From Gammaproteobacteria bacterium (GTDB lineage Bacteria; Pseudomonadota; Gammaproteobacteria; S012-40), in the NCBI GenBank assembly GCA_027021445.1, contig JALUUH010000086.1:1-40037 (forward strand): a stretch of DNA of 40,037 nucleotides. Direction: 5' to 3'. This document shows positions 1 through 9,327 of the stretch, one piece after another. A program made the position numbers and the translations under genes. Positions within the stretch are counted from its first letter, which is position 1; every line of letters starts with the position of its first letter. The notes under the pieces are model-generated. The model made no database searches, had not been told where the DNA came from, and was given only the letters and a program-made list of their open reading frames with translations.

Positions 1-1301
1 TCATTAAGCTCAACGATTGCCTGGTCATAATTTCCCTGGGTTAAATAAACCCGCGCCAACTCTGCTCGAATCACGGAACTTTGAGGACTACCCACTTTAA
101 GCGCCCGTCTCATATACTGATCCGCAGCTCCAAAATCACCGCTGGCAATAGATGCCTGACCAATCATTGCAAGCAATGCGGCATCTTCTTTATCAGATAC
201 CGGTTCTAAAATTTCAACCGCTTCATTCGGTCGACGCTGCCTCATCCGGGTTGCAGCTAAGACTTTACGTGCGTGGATATGACTCGGAACGTTGTTTACA
301 TATTTTGTTAAATAAATATCTGCTTGTTCATAATCACCTTCGATAAAACGAATCGTTCCTAGCAGCAAATAACTAGGCAGGTAATCCGGTAATTCGCGGA
401 CAACTATTTGCAATTTTTCTGTAGCTAAAGCATATTTTTTCAACTCATATGCCAACAAACCATGATAATAAATCGGCATAGGATGTTTTGGCGCAAGCGT
501 TTCCAACTTTATGATGCTTTGCTCGGCAACCTCTAAGTCTTTCAGTGTTAGCTGTGATCTAATCATTCCGATATATGCACTAAAAACAGATAAATTCATG
601 CGTTTTTCTTGTGCTAACTCAATAACTTTTTGATAAGCAGACTGCGCTTCAGCATATTTACCTTTCAAAAAATAAACATTAGCTCTTATCAGCCATGCTT
701 CATCAAACTCGGAAGAAACACTTAATAAATTGTCCAGCAGCTTCTCCGCAGCATTCACTTCTGATTTTTCTATTTTCAATTTAACAACAGATAAAATAAT
801 GCTCGGGTCATCTGGATTAAGCGCATACGCCTGGTTAATTATTTTCTCACCTCTATTTAGGTCTGCAGACATTAAATAAGCTTCGCCAATCAACGAGGCA
901 AGCTTAGTATTTGACGAATCGATATCTTCGACATCTAAAGGATATAAGTCAGTAATTTCCCTGTACTTGCTTTGCAATTTCATCGACTGAACAATAAACA
1001 GATCCAACTCCTGCTCTTTTTTCCCTAAACTTTTTGCACGGCGCAATTCTTTTTCCGCAGAGACACCATCGAGTTCAGATAAATAAAGTTTTCCCAATAA
1101 AAATCGTGCGTCAATATGACTAGCATTTTTTTGTAATGTGTTTTTTAACTCGATAATACTTGCCCTTACATCACCTTGGGCATAGTATGTTTTTGCACGT
1201 TCAAAATATTGCGCATCAGTTATTTCTTCTTTACCACACGCAAGAATAATTAGTCCAAATACAAGCCAGAAAAAACATTTTATCGATTTAGATATATTCA
1301 T
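1..1301 (-). CDS. prsT: PrsT-like TPR-repeat lipoprotein of the XrtA/PEP-CTERM system (N-terminal part, runs off the window)
   Basis: An open frame runs leftward from an ATG at 1301 to the window edge without a stop, giving about 433 residues. The N-terminus is a lipoprotein signal: positive residues, a hydrophobic stretch, then a lipobox LILAC with the Cys at about residue 24. The rest is a chain of helical TPR-like units with typical signatures such as AYALNPDDPSIIL and YYHGLLAYELKKYALA. TPR lipoproteins of this kind (PrsT, about 900 aa when complete) are known to accompany PrsK and PrsR in exosortase A systems. It lies 26 bp downstream of prsR on the same strand, so it is probably the third gene of that operon. 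The role is inferred: an outer-membrane or periplasmic scaffold for exopolysaccharide or PEP-CTERM protein export. Only about half of the gene is visible. Confidence 0.85.
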   Translation of the reverse strand, partial: MNISKSIKCFFWLVFGLIILACGKEEITDAQYFERAKTYYAQGDVRASIIELKNTLQKNASHIDARFLLGKLYLSELDGVSAEKELRRAKSLGKKEQELDLFIVQSMKLQSKYREITDLYPLDVEDIDSSNTKLASLIGEAYLMSADLNRGEKIINQAYALNPDDPSIILSVVKLKIEKSEVNAAEKLLDNLLSVSSEFDEAWLIRANVYFLKGKYAEAQSAYQKVIELAQEKRMNLSVFSAYIGMIRSQLTLKDLEVAEQSIIKLETLAPKHPMPIYYHGLLAYELKKYALATEKLQIVVRELPDYLPSYLLLGTIRFIEGDYEQADIYLTKYVNNVPSHIHARKVLAATRMRQRRPNEAVEILEPVSDKEDAALLAMIGQASIASGDFGAADQYMRRALKVGSPQSSVIRAELARVYLTQGNYDQAIVELN

Positions 1302-1327
1302 AATAACTTATCCTTTAAACCTGAAAA

Positions 1328-2683
1328 CTATAGAGTAATATTAAGTTTTTTCATTAAATCATAAAGCGTAGGCCTGCTTACGCCGAGCATCTCAGCAGCA
1401 TGCGCGATATTATTATTTACATGACTCAATGCACGAGTTACTGCTTTTCTTTCCGCCTGCTCGCGTATTTCGCGTAAATTAAACGGCATTAAGCTTTGAT
1501 TTACCCCATCTAACTCAAGCTCATCCACTGTTATTTGCTTAGCATCTGACATAATAACGGCACGTTTTATTTTATTTTCCATTTCCCGAACATTACCGGG
1601 CCAGGCATAGCCCTCAATAGCTTGCAATGCATCTTTAGAAAAAGCTTTTATTTTTTTTCCATGCTGTTCTGAAAACTTTTCTACGAACGTCTGCGCCAGG
1701 AGCACTGCATCACCATCGCGTTCTCTCAGAGGGGGGATTAAAATGCTAATTTCAGCAAGACGATAATAAAGGTCCTCTCTAAAAGCATCTGTTTTTATCA
1801 TATCTGACAACTTTTGATGAGTTGCACAAACAACACGCACATTGATCGGAATTTCTTTTCTTCCCCCCACTCTTTCAATCACCCGCTCTTGTAAAAACCG
1901 AAGTAACTTAGCCTGTAAAGCAAAAGGAAGATCTCCAATTTCATCTAAAAATAAAGTACCCTCATTCGCACATTCAATTTTTCCCAGAGTTTGCTTGACT
2001 GCACCGGTAAATGCGCCTTTTTCATATCCAAAAAGTTCACTTTCGAGTAAGTTTTCAGGAATAGCAGCGCAATTAATCGCAACAAAAGATTTTTTCGATC
2101 TTGGGGATAAATCGTGTAAGGCTTTAGCCAAAACCTCTTTCCCGGTACCACTCTCGCCTTCTAATAAGATACTCACATTAGTCGGGGCAACCTTTTCTAC
2201 CGTGCGCGTTATTTTTAGCATTTCAGGACTATTGGCAATCAATCCATCAAAAGGCGATTGATTACTATTATCGGCTAAACGCTTATTTTCTTCTTCCAAC
2301 TCATAAACACGAAAAGCCCGATTAACAATCAGACTCAAAATATCGGCATCTATCGGTTTCAAATAAAAGTCATAGGCCCCTAAGCCAATCGCCCGAACAG
2401 CTGACTCCCTATCATCATTACCAGTTACTACGATAATTTTTGTATGCGGCGCTAAAGACAAAACTTTTTCGAGTATTAATAAGCCTTCCGTTGTCCCACC
2501 AGGATCAGGAGGTAAGCCCATATCTAGCGTTACCACACTAGGCTCATATCGCCTAAGCTGTTTAATCGCTTCCTGCCTATTGCCCGCTATCACAACCTCG
2601 TGATTATCAAAACACCAGCGCAACTGGCTTTGTATCCCAATATCATCTTCAACTACGAGTAAAACACCTTGTTTTTTCACCAT
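1328..2683 (-). CDS. prsR: PrsR, sigma54-dependent response regulator of the XrtA/PEP-CTERM system
   Basis: This 451-aa NtrC-type regulator has a receiver domain (about 7-125) with the acidic pair D13/D14, phosphoacceptor D54 and K109. A sigma54-interacting AAA+ domain (about 145-385) follows, with Walker A GESGTGKE at 176-183 and the GAFTGA loop at 223-228. A C-terminal Fis-type helix-turn-helix (SRPTLYDLMKKL) ends the protein. It should be phosphorylated by PrsK, encoded 7 bp upstream, and activate RpoN promoters, in known systems those of PEP-CTERM and exopolysaccharide genes. A strong ribosome binding site (GAGGAGCTG) abuts the ATG at 2683. All key motifs are intact. I saw no convincing -24/-12 promoter inside the window, so its targets may lie outside. 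Confidence 0.93.
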   Translation of the reverse strand: MVKKQGVLLVVEDDIGIQSQLRWCFDNHEVVIAGNRQEAIKQLRRYEPSVVTLDMGLPPDPGGTTEGLLILEKVLSLAPHTKIIVVTGNDDRESAVRAIGLGAYDFYLKPIDADILSLIVNRAFRVYELEEENKRLADNSNQSPFDGLIANSPEMLKITRTVEKVAPTNVSILLEGESGTGKEVLAKALHDLSPRSKKSFVAINCAAIPENLLESELFGYEKGAFTGAVKQTLGKIECANEGTLFLDEIGDLPFALQAKLLRFLQERVIERVGGRKEIPINVRVVCATHQKLSDMIKTDAFREDLYYRLAEISILIPPLRERDGDAVLLAQTFVEKFSEQHGKKIKAFSKDALQAIEGYAWPGNVREMENKIKRAVIMSDAKQITVDELELDGVNQSLMPFNLREIREQAERKAVTRALSHVNNNIAHAAEMLGVSRPTLYDLMKKLNITL

Positions 2684-2690
2684 CAGCTCC

Positions 2691-4757
2691 TCAATACACG
2701 TATCCCGGATCAGAAAGAGGAATGCATATTGTAAATACCGTGCCTTTATCTACAATACTTTTGACATCTATTTTTCCACCAAGCTGCTCAATAAACTGCT
2801 TAGCATCATGTACCCCAATTCCCATCCCGGTAAGCCCTTTGGTTGAATCAAAGGGTCTAAAAAGACGATTTTTTATAAATTCCAACGGCATCCCACATCC
2901 ATTGTCTTCAATTTTAATCACCGCCTGATTGCCTATCTTTTTTAAACCCACGTAGACAACACCATTATCCAAAGTGGCTTCCTGTGCGTTTTGCACTAAA
3001 TTACCCAAAACTGAAACAAAGCGGTCCTGCTCAGCATCAATAAATAAATCTTTGTCTTCTGCGCCTAACACAGGAACCGGAACACCATAAGACTTTTCTT
3101 TTACAACACTTAATAATGCACTATAAACATTAACAGAAAGCACCGTATTTTTTTGCACCACACCTGTTCTCAACTGCCCTAATAAACGCTCCATTCGAGA
3201 CACCGAATTCTCTACGGTAGCAATCATATCATTCACAAATTCAGGATTACTTTTATGTTTTTGTGCGTTATTCACTAATAGTCCAAGCTGCGACATAATA
3301 TTCTTTAGATCATGAACAACATAGGCTGACAGCCGATTGATAGCTTCAAACTGCCTTGCCTCTATCAACGCCTGGGCAGACCGAGCATGCGCGATATACA
3401 TCACAACCTGCCTACCTGCAGTTCGCAGAAGATCAATATCTTCCCAATTAAATTCTTTTGACACTCTAGGATTTGCTAATACAACGAATCCATAAAGCTT
3501 AGCTTGCAACATCAACGGAATAACCAACCAACAATCTGCTGAATTCAACCATGTAGGCAATATTAAACCATGATATAAATCGGGTTCATTTTGAACCTCT
3601 TCCAAATTGATAACCCATTGCCATTGCTCCAAAAAACGCGTTAAATGACTACCACTTGCTTCTACAATATTTTGAAAATCACTTGAACCAAGACTTTGTG
3701 TATTTACATATTGACTGACATTATTTTTTATCCACAAGCCACCGGAAGGACTGTCTACGATATCCGCCAGAGCTTTTAATGATTTTTCCTCCAAATTCGA
3801 CAAGTCTTGCTCAGAAGAAAGCTGCCGTATAATTTTCAGCCATTCTTCACGATAATCATACTTATAGTCTAAAAAATGCTTATCAATAAATACCCGTAAT
3901 CGCGCTCTAATCTGACCAGAAAAAATTAAGGCCACTAACAATAGCAACGCTACAAAAATAAACGTATTGCGCACCACTCTGCCCCAGTCACCACCAAAAT
4001 ATTCAAGATAGTAGCCTCCGGTTGCCATAATCAGAAGATAGCCTCCGGCCAGAAAAATTCCAGACACATAAAATATCAAAGGTCGAGATATTCTAATATG
4101 TGTAGTACTGAGGGGTAATCGTTTGACGCCGTATAAGAGCAACAAACCCGATATTCCCACTATAAATCCACGTGCACTCCAGATATCGGAATCAATTGTT
4201 TTAAAAAGAAGCGCATCGGTATAAAGATAAAAGTTAAAAATAAATATTGAGAAAAAACCTAAACAAATAAATTTTAAGGACCATCGTTGCTCTGGCATAT
4301 TCCTAAATAATAATTCTGTTAACACTCCCCCTATGATCGCCAATAAAACTAGCCCCAATACGATAAGATCATGTTCAATAATCCCAGAGTTCACGGTATC
4401 ACTTGATGACAAATAGAAGAGTAAAGCCAACAGTAACAAGGGTAGCCCATAGGCTAATTTTATGAGCACATCAAACAACAATGCAGAGTCTTTTTGAGAC
4501 CAATGATTTAATAAACGAATAAGAATATAAAAAAAAACCAAATTAAGAATAAACTCAAATCCAATAAACCAGATACTATTCAGATAATGGTAATAAGCAG
4601 AGTACGCGCCGAGACAAGACCAAACTAAGGCCAGCACAAAACCGACAACAAAATCTAAACTATGAAGGCGATTGCGAGAATATATCAGCACAAAGATAAA
4701 AGAACACAAAAAAACAATGGCTGAAAATATAAACCCAATTAAACCTATTTGGGGCAT
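2691..4757 (-). CDS. prsK: PrsK, membrane sensor histidine kinase of the XrtA/PEP-CTERM system
   Basis: The protein has 688 aa. Roughly residues 1-290 contain about nine or more hydrophobic membrane segments. A GAF-like region (about 320-470) follows, then an unusual H-box HDLKN with the phosphoacceptor H482, then a HATPase domain with NAQEA (N box), EDNGCGMP (G1) and GMGIGVH (G2). PrsK kinases with many membrane helices, a GAF domain and the HDLKN H-box are characteristic partners of PrsR. The gene is followed by prsR after 7 bp and preceded by the sugar transferase gene after 45 bp, so the three are likely one transcript. The signal sensed is unknown. Identification rests on domain order and on the PrsR and PrsT neighbours. 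Confidence 0.92.
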   Translation of the reverse strand: MPQIGLIGFIFSAIVFLCSFIFVLIYSRNRLHSLDFVVGFVLALVWSCLGAYSAYYHYLNSIWFIGFEFILNLVFFYILIRLLNHWSQKDSALLFDVLIKLAYGLPLLLLALLFYLSSSDTVNSGIIEHDLIVLGLVLLAIIGGVLTELLFRNMPEQRWSLKFICLGFFSIFIFNFYLYTDALLFKTIDSDIWSARGFIVGISGLLLLYGVKRLPLSTTHIRISRPLIFYVSGIFLAGGYLLIMATGGYYLEYFGGDWGRVVRNTFIFVALLLLVALIFSGQIRARLRVFIDKHFLDYKYDYREEWLKIIRQLSSEQDLSNLEEKSLKALADIVDSPSGGLWIKNNVSQYVNTQSLGSSDFQNIVEASGSHLTRFLEQWQWVINLEEVQNEPDLYHGLILPTWLNSADCWLVIPLMLQAKLYGFVVLANPRVSKEFNWEDIDLLRTAGRQVVMYIAHARSAQALIEARQFEAINRLSAYVVHDLKNIMSQLGLLVNNAQKHKSNPEFVNDMIATVENSVSRMERLLGQLRTGVVQKNTVLSVNVYSALLSVVKEKSYGVPVPVLGAEDKDLFIDAEQDRFVSVLGNLVQNAQEATLDNGVVYVGLKKIGNQAVIKIEDNGCGMPLEFIKNRLFRPFDSTKGLTGMGIGVHDAKQFIEQLGGKIDVKSIVDKGTVFTICIPLSDPGYVY

Positions 4758-4802
4758 GAGATCCCAGGATGGGAAAGAAAATCAATCACTTCGCTATAAT
4801 AA

Positions 4803-6194
4803 TTATCGAGCACCTTTTCCCCACAAAATGACTTCAGCTGTTTGAAATAAAATCATTACATCTAAAAACACACTGTAATTTTTCACATAATATAAATCAA
4901 ATTGCAGCTTTTCAATAGTATCTTTATCAGACGCACCATAGGGATACCCAATTTGCGCCCACCCCGTCAATCCTGGTTTCACTCGATGTCGCTCAGAATA
5001 ATAAGGGATCTCTTGCGTAAACTTTTCCACAAACTTTGGTCTTTCAGGTCGTGGACCGACAAAACTCATATCTCCCATCATTACATTCAGTAACTGGGGC
5101 AACTCATCAATTCTCGTTTTTCGAATAAAGCCTCCAACCCTAGTCACACGAATATCATTTTTTTCGGCGAACTTTGCACCATCTTTTTCCGCATCAACCC
5201 CCATACTGCGAAACTTTCGAACCTGAAATAACTTCCAGTTTTTTCCAACACGCACTTGTTTGTAAAACACAGGCCCCCGGTCGTCTAATTTTATGGCAAT
5301 TGCAGTAAGCACCATTATGGGTATCGCCGGAACAAATAATAGTATGCTCACAAAAACATCCATCAGCCTTTTCAACAAATCTCTAGCCAACCCCTTGCGA
5401 AAACCATCGGAAAAAATCAACCATCTTGGAGTCAAAATATCTAAAATAATACGCCCCGCTTGACGTTCAAAAAACGTCAATAAATCAACCACCTCGATAC
5501 CACTCATTTTACAATCGACTAACTCTTCAACGGGAAATGGCTTCCGTCTGTCCGTAACCGCTACAACAATTTCGTCGACATCCATACGAACCGCAAAATC
5601 AAGCAAACTTACATCGGGATGCAATACCTTTGCAGCCTCTACCTCTGTATCCTCTTCAGGCAGGTCAATATAGCCCACAATTGTAAAACCTCGCCGATCC
5701 GTTTTCCTTTTAAGCCGTTCCTCTATTAAATTTGCATTTTTTCCGGCACCAATAATCATCACCCTTTTATTCAAAGTGTCCTGATGAACAATTTTAATGT
5801 AACTCAATCGGGTAATAATTATCCCAATAACGACTAAAACAAAGGCAAAACCTATCACTCCTCGCCCTAAAAACAAGCCAGGAAATAAATAAAAAAGCAC
5901 GCTCATGGAAAAAAAACCTAGAGTAAGAGCTAATACAAGACGAAATACCATGCCTCGCCTTCCGTCTCTCAAATGCCGCTGATAGAGGCCCATCGATGTC
6001 ATACAACTGACCATGACTAAGGCAAAAAGCAATGCACGAGGAAATAATGGGTAAACCTCTTCTAGCGATTGCATAGCATCGCCAGGTAATCGAATAGCAA
6101 CGCCTGCATAAATTGATAAAATAAAGACCAATACTTCCAACAACGTCAAAACAATAAGCGACTTCGGAATATAATGTTTAAAAATTCTAACCAT
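4803..6194 (-). CDS. Undecaprenyl-phosphate sugar phosphotransferase (XrtA-associated, WcaJ/EpsB type)
   Basis: This 463-aa polyprenol sugar-phosphate transferase should start exopolysaccharide repeat units by moving a hexose-1-phosphate from a UDP-sugar to undecaprenyl phosphate at the inner membrane. The N-terminus has four to five membrane segments (about 12-130). A nucleotide-binding-like domain beginning IIGAGKNANL covers about 140-260. Another hydrophobic segment (about 280-305) precedes the catalytic bacterial sugar transferase domain, with KFRSM, RKTRIDELPQLLNV, GDMSFVGPRP and VKPGLTGWAQ. The full-length form with the central domain is the type found in XrtA/PEP-CTERM loci, in agreement with prsK directly downstream. 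The sugar transferred cannot be read from sequence; glucose or galactose phosphate is usual. The ATG at 6194 has only a weak Shine-Dalgarno sequence. Confidence 0.92.
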   Translation of the reverse strand: MVRIFKHYIPKSLIVLTLLEVLVFILSIYAGVAIRLPGDAMQSLEEVYPLFPRALLFALVMVSCMTSMGLYQRHLRDGRRGMVFRLVLALTLGFFSMSVLFYLFPGLFLGRGVIGFAFVLVVIGIIITRLSYIKIVHQDTLNKRVMIIGAGKNANLIEERLKRKTDRRGFTIVGYIDLPEEDTEVEAAKVLHPDVSLLDFAVRMDVDEIVVAVTDRRKPFPVEELVDCKMSGIEVVDLLTFFERQAGRIILDILTPRWLIFSDGFRKGLARDLLKRLMDVFVSILLFVPAIPIMVLTAIAIKLDDRGPVFYKQVRVGKNWKLFQVRKFRSMGVDAEKDGAKFAEKNDIRVTRVGGFIRKTRIDELPQLLNVMMGDMSFVGPRPERPKFVEKFTQEIPYYSERHRVKPGLTGWAQIGYPYGASDKDTIEKLQFDLYYVKNYSVFLDVMILFQTAEVILWGKGAR

Positions 6195-6244
6195 AATGAT
6201 TTATAGCTTTCCAAATTCATTTCTAATGAGAAGAAGAGTGTCTG

Positions 6245-6264
6245 GGGGTATATATCAATACCCC
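6245..6264. repeat. Perfect 7-bp inverted repeat in front of the sugar transferase gene
   Basis: GGGGTAT at 6245-6251 is mirrored by ATACCCC at 6258-6264 with a 6-base AT-rich centre. It sits 50-70 bp upstream of the transferase start codon in otherwise AT-rich DNA. It could be an operator or a 5' leader hairpin. There is no T-run after it on either strand, so a terminator is unlikely. Confidence 0.5.
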
Positions 6265-6585
6265 ATTATCTAACCAGAAAATTTACAACTAATAATGCAA
6301 TCTGAATTGCTCATTTTATCGCATATCAGCCCCATGAATACGTAAAAATTTATCTATACATATGCGCTAAATACAGAAAAATCCTACACACCCCCGATGA
6401 AATGGAAAAAACTGGTAACATATAGTAAATACGCGAGATAAAACGCAAGTCTATCATTATTTTAGATGGAAAACTTAAAGAGCAAGGCAAAATCCCCTTT
6501 AACTGACCAGAAGAAAACAAGCACATAATAAAACTTTTTTTATGGTTACGCATTCCCAACATATTGCGACAAATGCCTCTTAATG

Positions 6586-6614
6586 TCGCGTTACTGAATA
6601 CAAAGCCGTATAAT
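6586..6614 (+). promoter_or_regulatory. Putative sigma70 -10 element for the ugd operon
   Basis: A perfect TATAAT lies at 6609-6614. No good -35 hexamer is found 16-18 bp upstream, so an activator may be needed. The implied leader is about 40 nt, ending in a GGGA Shine-Dalgarno before the ATG at 6663. Confidence 0.4.
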
Positions 6615-6662
6615 GAGCAACCTCAAATTCGTCAACCATACAACATTAAAGGGAAAATTTAG

Positions 6663-8006
6663 ATGAAGGTCACTATTTTTGGCAGCGGCTATGTAGGACT
6701 TGTAACTGGCGCATGTCTCGCAGAAGTAGGTAACGATGTAATTTGTGTCGATATTGACCAAAAAAAAATCGACGGGTTAAATCGCGGCATTATGCCTATT
6801 TATGAGCCAGGCTTGGAAAATATGGTTGAAAAAAATACCTCAGCCGGACGACTAAAATTTACGACTGATATAACCGAGGCTGTATCCCATGGTTTATTTC
6901 AGTTTATCGCAGTAGGTACTCCCCCTGACCAAGATGGCTCTGCCGATTTACAATATGTGCTCGCCGTCGCTAAGAGCATCGGTGAAAATATGGACGAATA
7001 CCGGGTGGTCATCGATAAATCAACCGTTCCCGTTGGTACCGCCGATAAAGTTCGCGCTAAAATCAGTGCAACACTCGCGCAGCGGGAGATCGAACTTGAG
7101 TTTGACGTGGTTTCAAATCCTGAATTCTTAAAAGAAGGCGCCGCATTAGACGACTTCATGAAACCAGACCGCGTCGTCATCGGCACCGACAATCCGCGCA
7201 CAACAGAATTGCTCAGAGCGCTGTACGCACCTTTTAACCGTAGCTATAACAGAATCGTCGCGATGGACATTCGCTCCGCAGAATTGACCAAATACGCCGC
7301 CAATGCAATGCTGGCAACGAAGATTAGCTTCATGAACGAGCTATCAAATTTGGCTGAGCTTTTGGGCGCAGATATTGAGAAAGTAAGAACAGGTATCGGC
7401 TCAGACCCTCGAATTGGCTATCATTTCATATACCCAGGCGCGGGATACGGAGGCTCATGTTTTCCTAAAGATGTGCAGGCTCTGGAACGTACCGCACGCG
7501 AAGTTGGCTATCAAGCTGAATTATTGACTGCGGTTGAGTCGGTGAACTCACGCCAAAAAAAGGTCCTTTTTTCAAAAATCAATGCTCATTTCGACGGCAA
7601 GCTTAACGGAAAAACGGTTGCCCTCTGGGGACTCGCCTTTAAACCAAACACTGATGATATGCGAGAAGCGCCGAGTCGCACTCTCATGGAAGCACTGTGG
7701 TCGGCTGGAGCGAAAGTACAAGCCTTCGATCCTGAGGCGATAGAAGAAACCCAGCGATTATACGAAAACCAGCCAGATCTCAAGCTTTGCACGGATGAAT
7801 ACGAAGCCCTAAAAAATGCAGACATGATGGTTATCATGACTGAGTGGCAAATATTTCGAAGCCCCGATTTTGACCGAATCAAGTCAGAATTGAATCATCC
7901 TGTCATATTTGATGGTCGTAATATTTATGACCCAAATACAATGAAAACACTGGGTTTTGAATATTATGGTATTGGACGCGGCTTATCCATTGAGCAATCA
8001 AAGTAA
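6663..8006 (+). CDS. ugd: UDP-glucose 6-dehydrogenase
   Basis: This 447-aa NAD-dependent enzyme oxidises UDP-glucose to UDP-glucuronate in the cytoplasm, in two steps through a covalent thioester. The N-terminal Rossmann motif [15 protein letters not shown], the central helices and the catalytic motif GGSCFPKD (C266) are present, as is the C-terminal domain with [17 protein letters not shown]. The length is normal for the TuaD/Ugd class. It is the first of three plus-strand sugar-nucleotide genes with gaps of 16 and 27 bp. UDP-glucuronate made here is the expected substrate of the epimerase at 9328, so the locus should supply uronic acids for an acidic exopolysaccharide. The start ATG follows a GGGA box. 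Confidence 0.96.
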   Translation: MKVTIFGSGYVGLVTGACLAEVGNDVICVDIDQKKIDGLNRGIMPIYEPGLENMVEKNTSAGRLKFTTDITEAVSHGLFQFIAVGTPPDQDGSADLQYVLAVAKSIGENMDEYRVVIDKSTVPVGTADKVRAKISATLAQREIELEFDVVSNPEFLKEGAALDDFMKPDRVVIGTDNPRTTELLRALYAPFNRSYNRIVAMDIRSAELTKYAANAMLATKISFMNELSNLAELLGADIEKVRTGIGSDPRIGYHFIYPGAGYGGSCFPKDVQALERTAREVGYQAELLTAVESVNSRQKKVLFSKINAHFDGKLNGKTVALWGLAFKPNTDDMREAPSRTLMEALWSAGAKVQAFDPEAIEETQRLYENQPDLKLCTDEYEALKNADMMVIMTEWQIFRSPDFDRIKSELNHPVIFDGRNIYDPNTMKTLGFEYYGIGRGLSIEQSK

Positions 8007-8022
8007 ACTTTAAGGAAAAACA

Positions 8023-9300
8023 ATGTTTAATTTAGAAAATACAAAAATTGCGATTGTTGGACTGGGCTATGTAGGACTTCCTCTTGCGGTTGAATTTGGA
8101 AAAAAGATAACAACTGTCGGCTTTGACATCAACTCACCACGGATTAACGAACTTAAATCGGGGAAAGATAGTACATTAGAAGTAGAAACTGAGGAATTAC
8201 TGCAAGCTAAACAATTAAGCTATACCGACTCGTTAGCGGATATCGCAGCCTGCACTGTTTTTATCGTAACCGTCCCTACCCCTATCGATAAATTTAAACG
8301 GCCTGATTTAAGTCCACTTGAAAGTGCATCAAAAGCACTTGCAACTATTATCAAAAAAAATGACATTATTATTTATGAGTCGACGGTATATCCTGGGGCC
8401 ACAGAAGAAGTCTGTGTGCCATTGCTTGAGCAAGGGTCTGGTTTAATTTTCAATAAAGACTTTTATGTGGGTTATAGCCCCGAACGTATTAATCCCGGCG
8501 ATAAAGAACACAGAGTCATTAATATACTGAAAGTAACAGCCGGATCTACACCTGAAGTAGCTGACTTTGTGGATGAAATATACCAATCAGTCATCGTAGC
8601 AGGAACTCATAAAGCAAGTAGTATCAAGGTTGCGGAAGCCGCGAAAGTAATAGAAAACACGCAACGGGATGTCAATATTGCCCTGGTTAACGAACTCGCT
8701 CTTATTTTCCACAAACTGGGAATAGACACTCTAGAAGTTCTTGAAGCCGCAGGTACAAAATGGAACTTCCTGCCATTCCGCCCTGGCTTGGTAGGGGGGC
8801 ACTGTATCGGTGTTGATCCATACTACCTTACCCATAAGGCGCAAGAAGTAGGCTATCATCCTGAAGTTATACTCTCCGGTCGACGTATAAATGATGGCAT
8901 GGGAAGTTATATCGCGGAAACCGTTATTAAGATGATGACCAAAAAACGTATCGTCGTCGTGGGCGCAAATATCCTGGTTCTAGGCCTAACCTTCAAAGAA
9001 AACTGCCCTGATTTGCGTAACACTCGTGCCATCGACATCATCAAAGAACTGCAAGGATATCATGCCAATGTTGATGTGTATGACCCATGGGCAAATCCTG
9101 AAGAAGCCGAACACGAATATAATATTACACCAGTGAGCAGCCCCAAAGAAGGTCATTATGATGCGGTTATTCTAGCGGTATCACATGATCAGTTCAAACA
9201 AATGGGCGCGCAGAAAGTACGCGCACTGGGAAATAATAATTGCATCTTATATGATGTAAAATCTTTATTTCCGGTAGAACACGTTGATGCACGCCTTTAA
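8023..9300 (+). CDS. Nucleotide sugar dehydrogenase, WbpA/TviB type (UDP-HexNAc 6-dehydrogenase)
   Basis: The 425-aa protein belongs to the same superfamily as Ugd but to the branch acting on UDP-N-acetylhexosamines. It has the Rossmann motif [16 protein letters not shown], the catalytic motif [16 protein letters not shown] (C261) in place of the GGSCFPKD of Ugd, and the C-terminal [14 protein letters not shown]. TviB, WbpA and WbpO oxidise UDP-GlcNAc or UDP-GalNAc to the corresponding uronic acid. Which epimer is used here cannot be read from sequence. A clear AAGGAA ribosome binding site precedes the ATG by about 7 bases. Two different dehydrogenases side by side predict a polymer with both a hexuronic acid and an aminohexuronic acid, or alternative substrates for the downstream epimerase. 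Confidence 0.93.
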   Translation: MFNLENTKIAIVGLGYVGLPLAVEFGKKITTVGFDINSPRINELKSGKDSTLEVETEELLQAKQLSYTDSLADIAACTVFIVTVPTPIDKFKRPDLSPLESASKALATIIKKNDIIIYESTVYPGATEEVCVPLLEQGSGLIFNKDFYVGYSPERINPGDKEHRVINILKVTAGSTPEVADFVDEIYQSVIVAGTHKASSIKVAEAAKVIENTQRDVNIALVNELALIFHKLGIDTLEVLEAAGTKWNFLPFRPGLVGGHCIGVDPYYLTHKAQEVGYHPEVILSGRRINDGMGSYIAETVIKMMTKKRIVVVGANILVLGLTFKENCPDLRNTRAIDIIKELQGYHANVDVYDPWANPEEAEHEYNITPVSSPKEGHYDAVILAVSHDQFKQMGAQKVRALGNNNCILYDVKSLFPVEHVDARL

Positions 9301-9327
9301 CCCAGAAAAACGATATAAGGTAAAATA

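Larger units (their letters stand above)
6195..6662. other. Divergent intergenic region between the sugar transferase and ugd genes
   Basis: This 468-bp gap separates two divergently transcribed halves of the exopolysaccharide locus and must hold promoters in both directions. I see an inverted repeat at 6245-6264, 50-70 bp before the transferase start, and a perfect TATAAT at 6609-6614, about 50 bp before ugd. A short open frame at 6350-6562 (minus) has no ribosome binding site or recognisable domain and I do not call it a gene. The rest is AT-rich with no further structure that I can support. Confidence 0.6.

Noticed and set aside
6350-6562. 70-codon minus-strand ORF in the ugd/transferase intergenic region
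   Set aside because: No ribosome binding site, no recognisable domain and composition like random AT-rich translation; the region is better explained as divergent promoter DNA.
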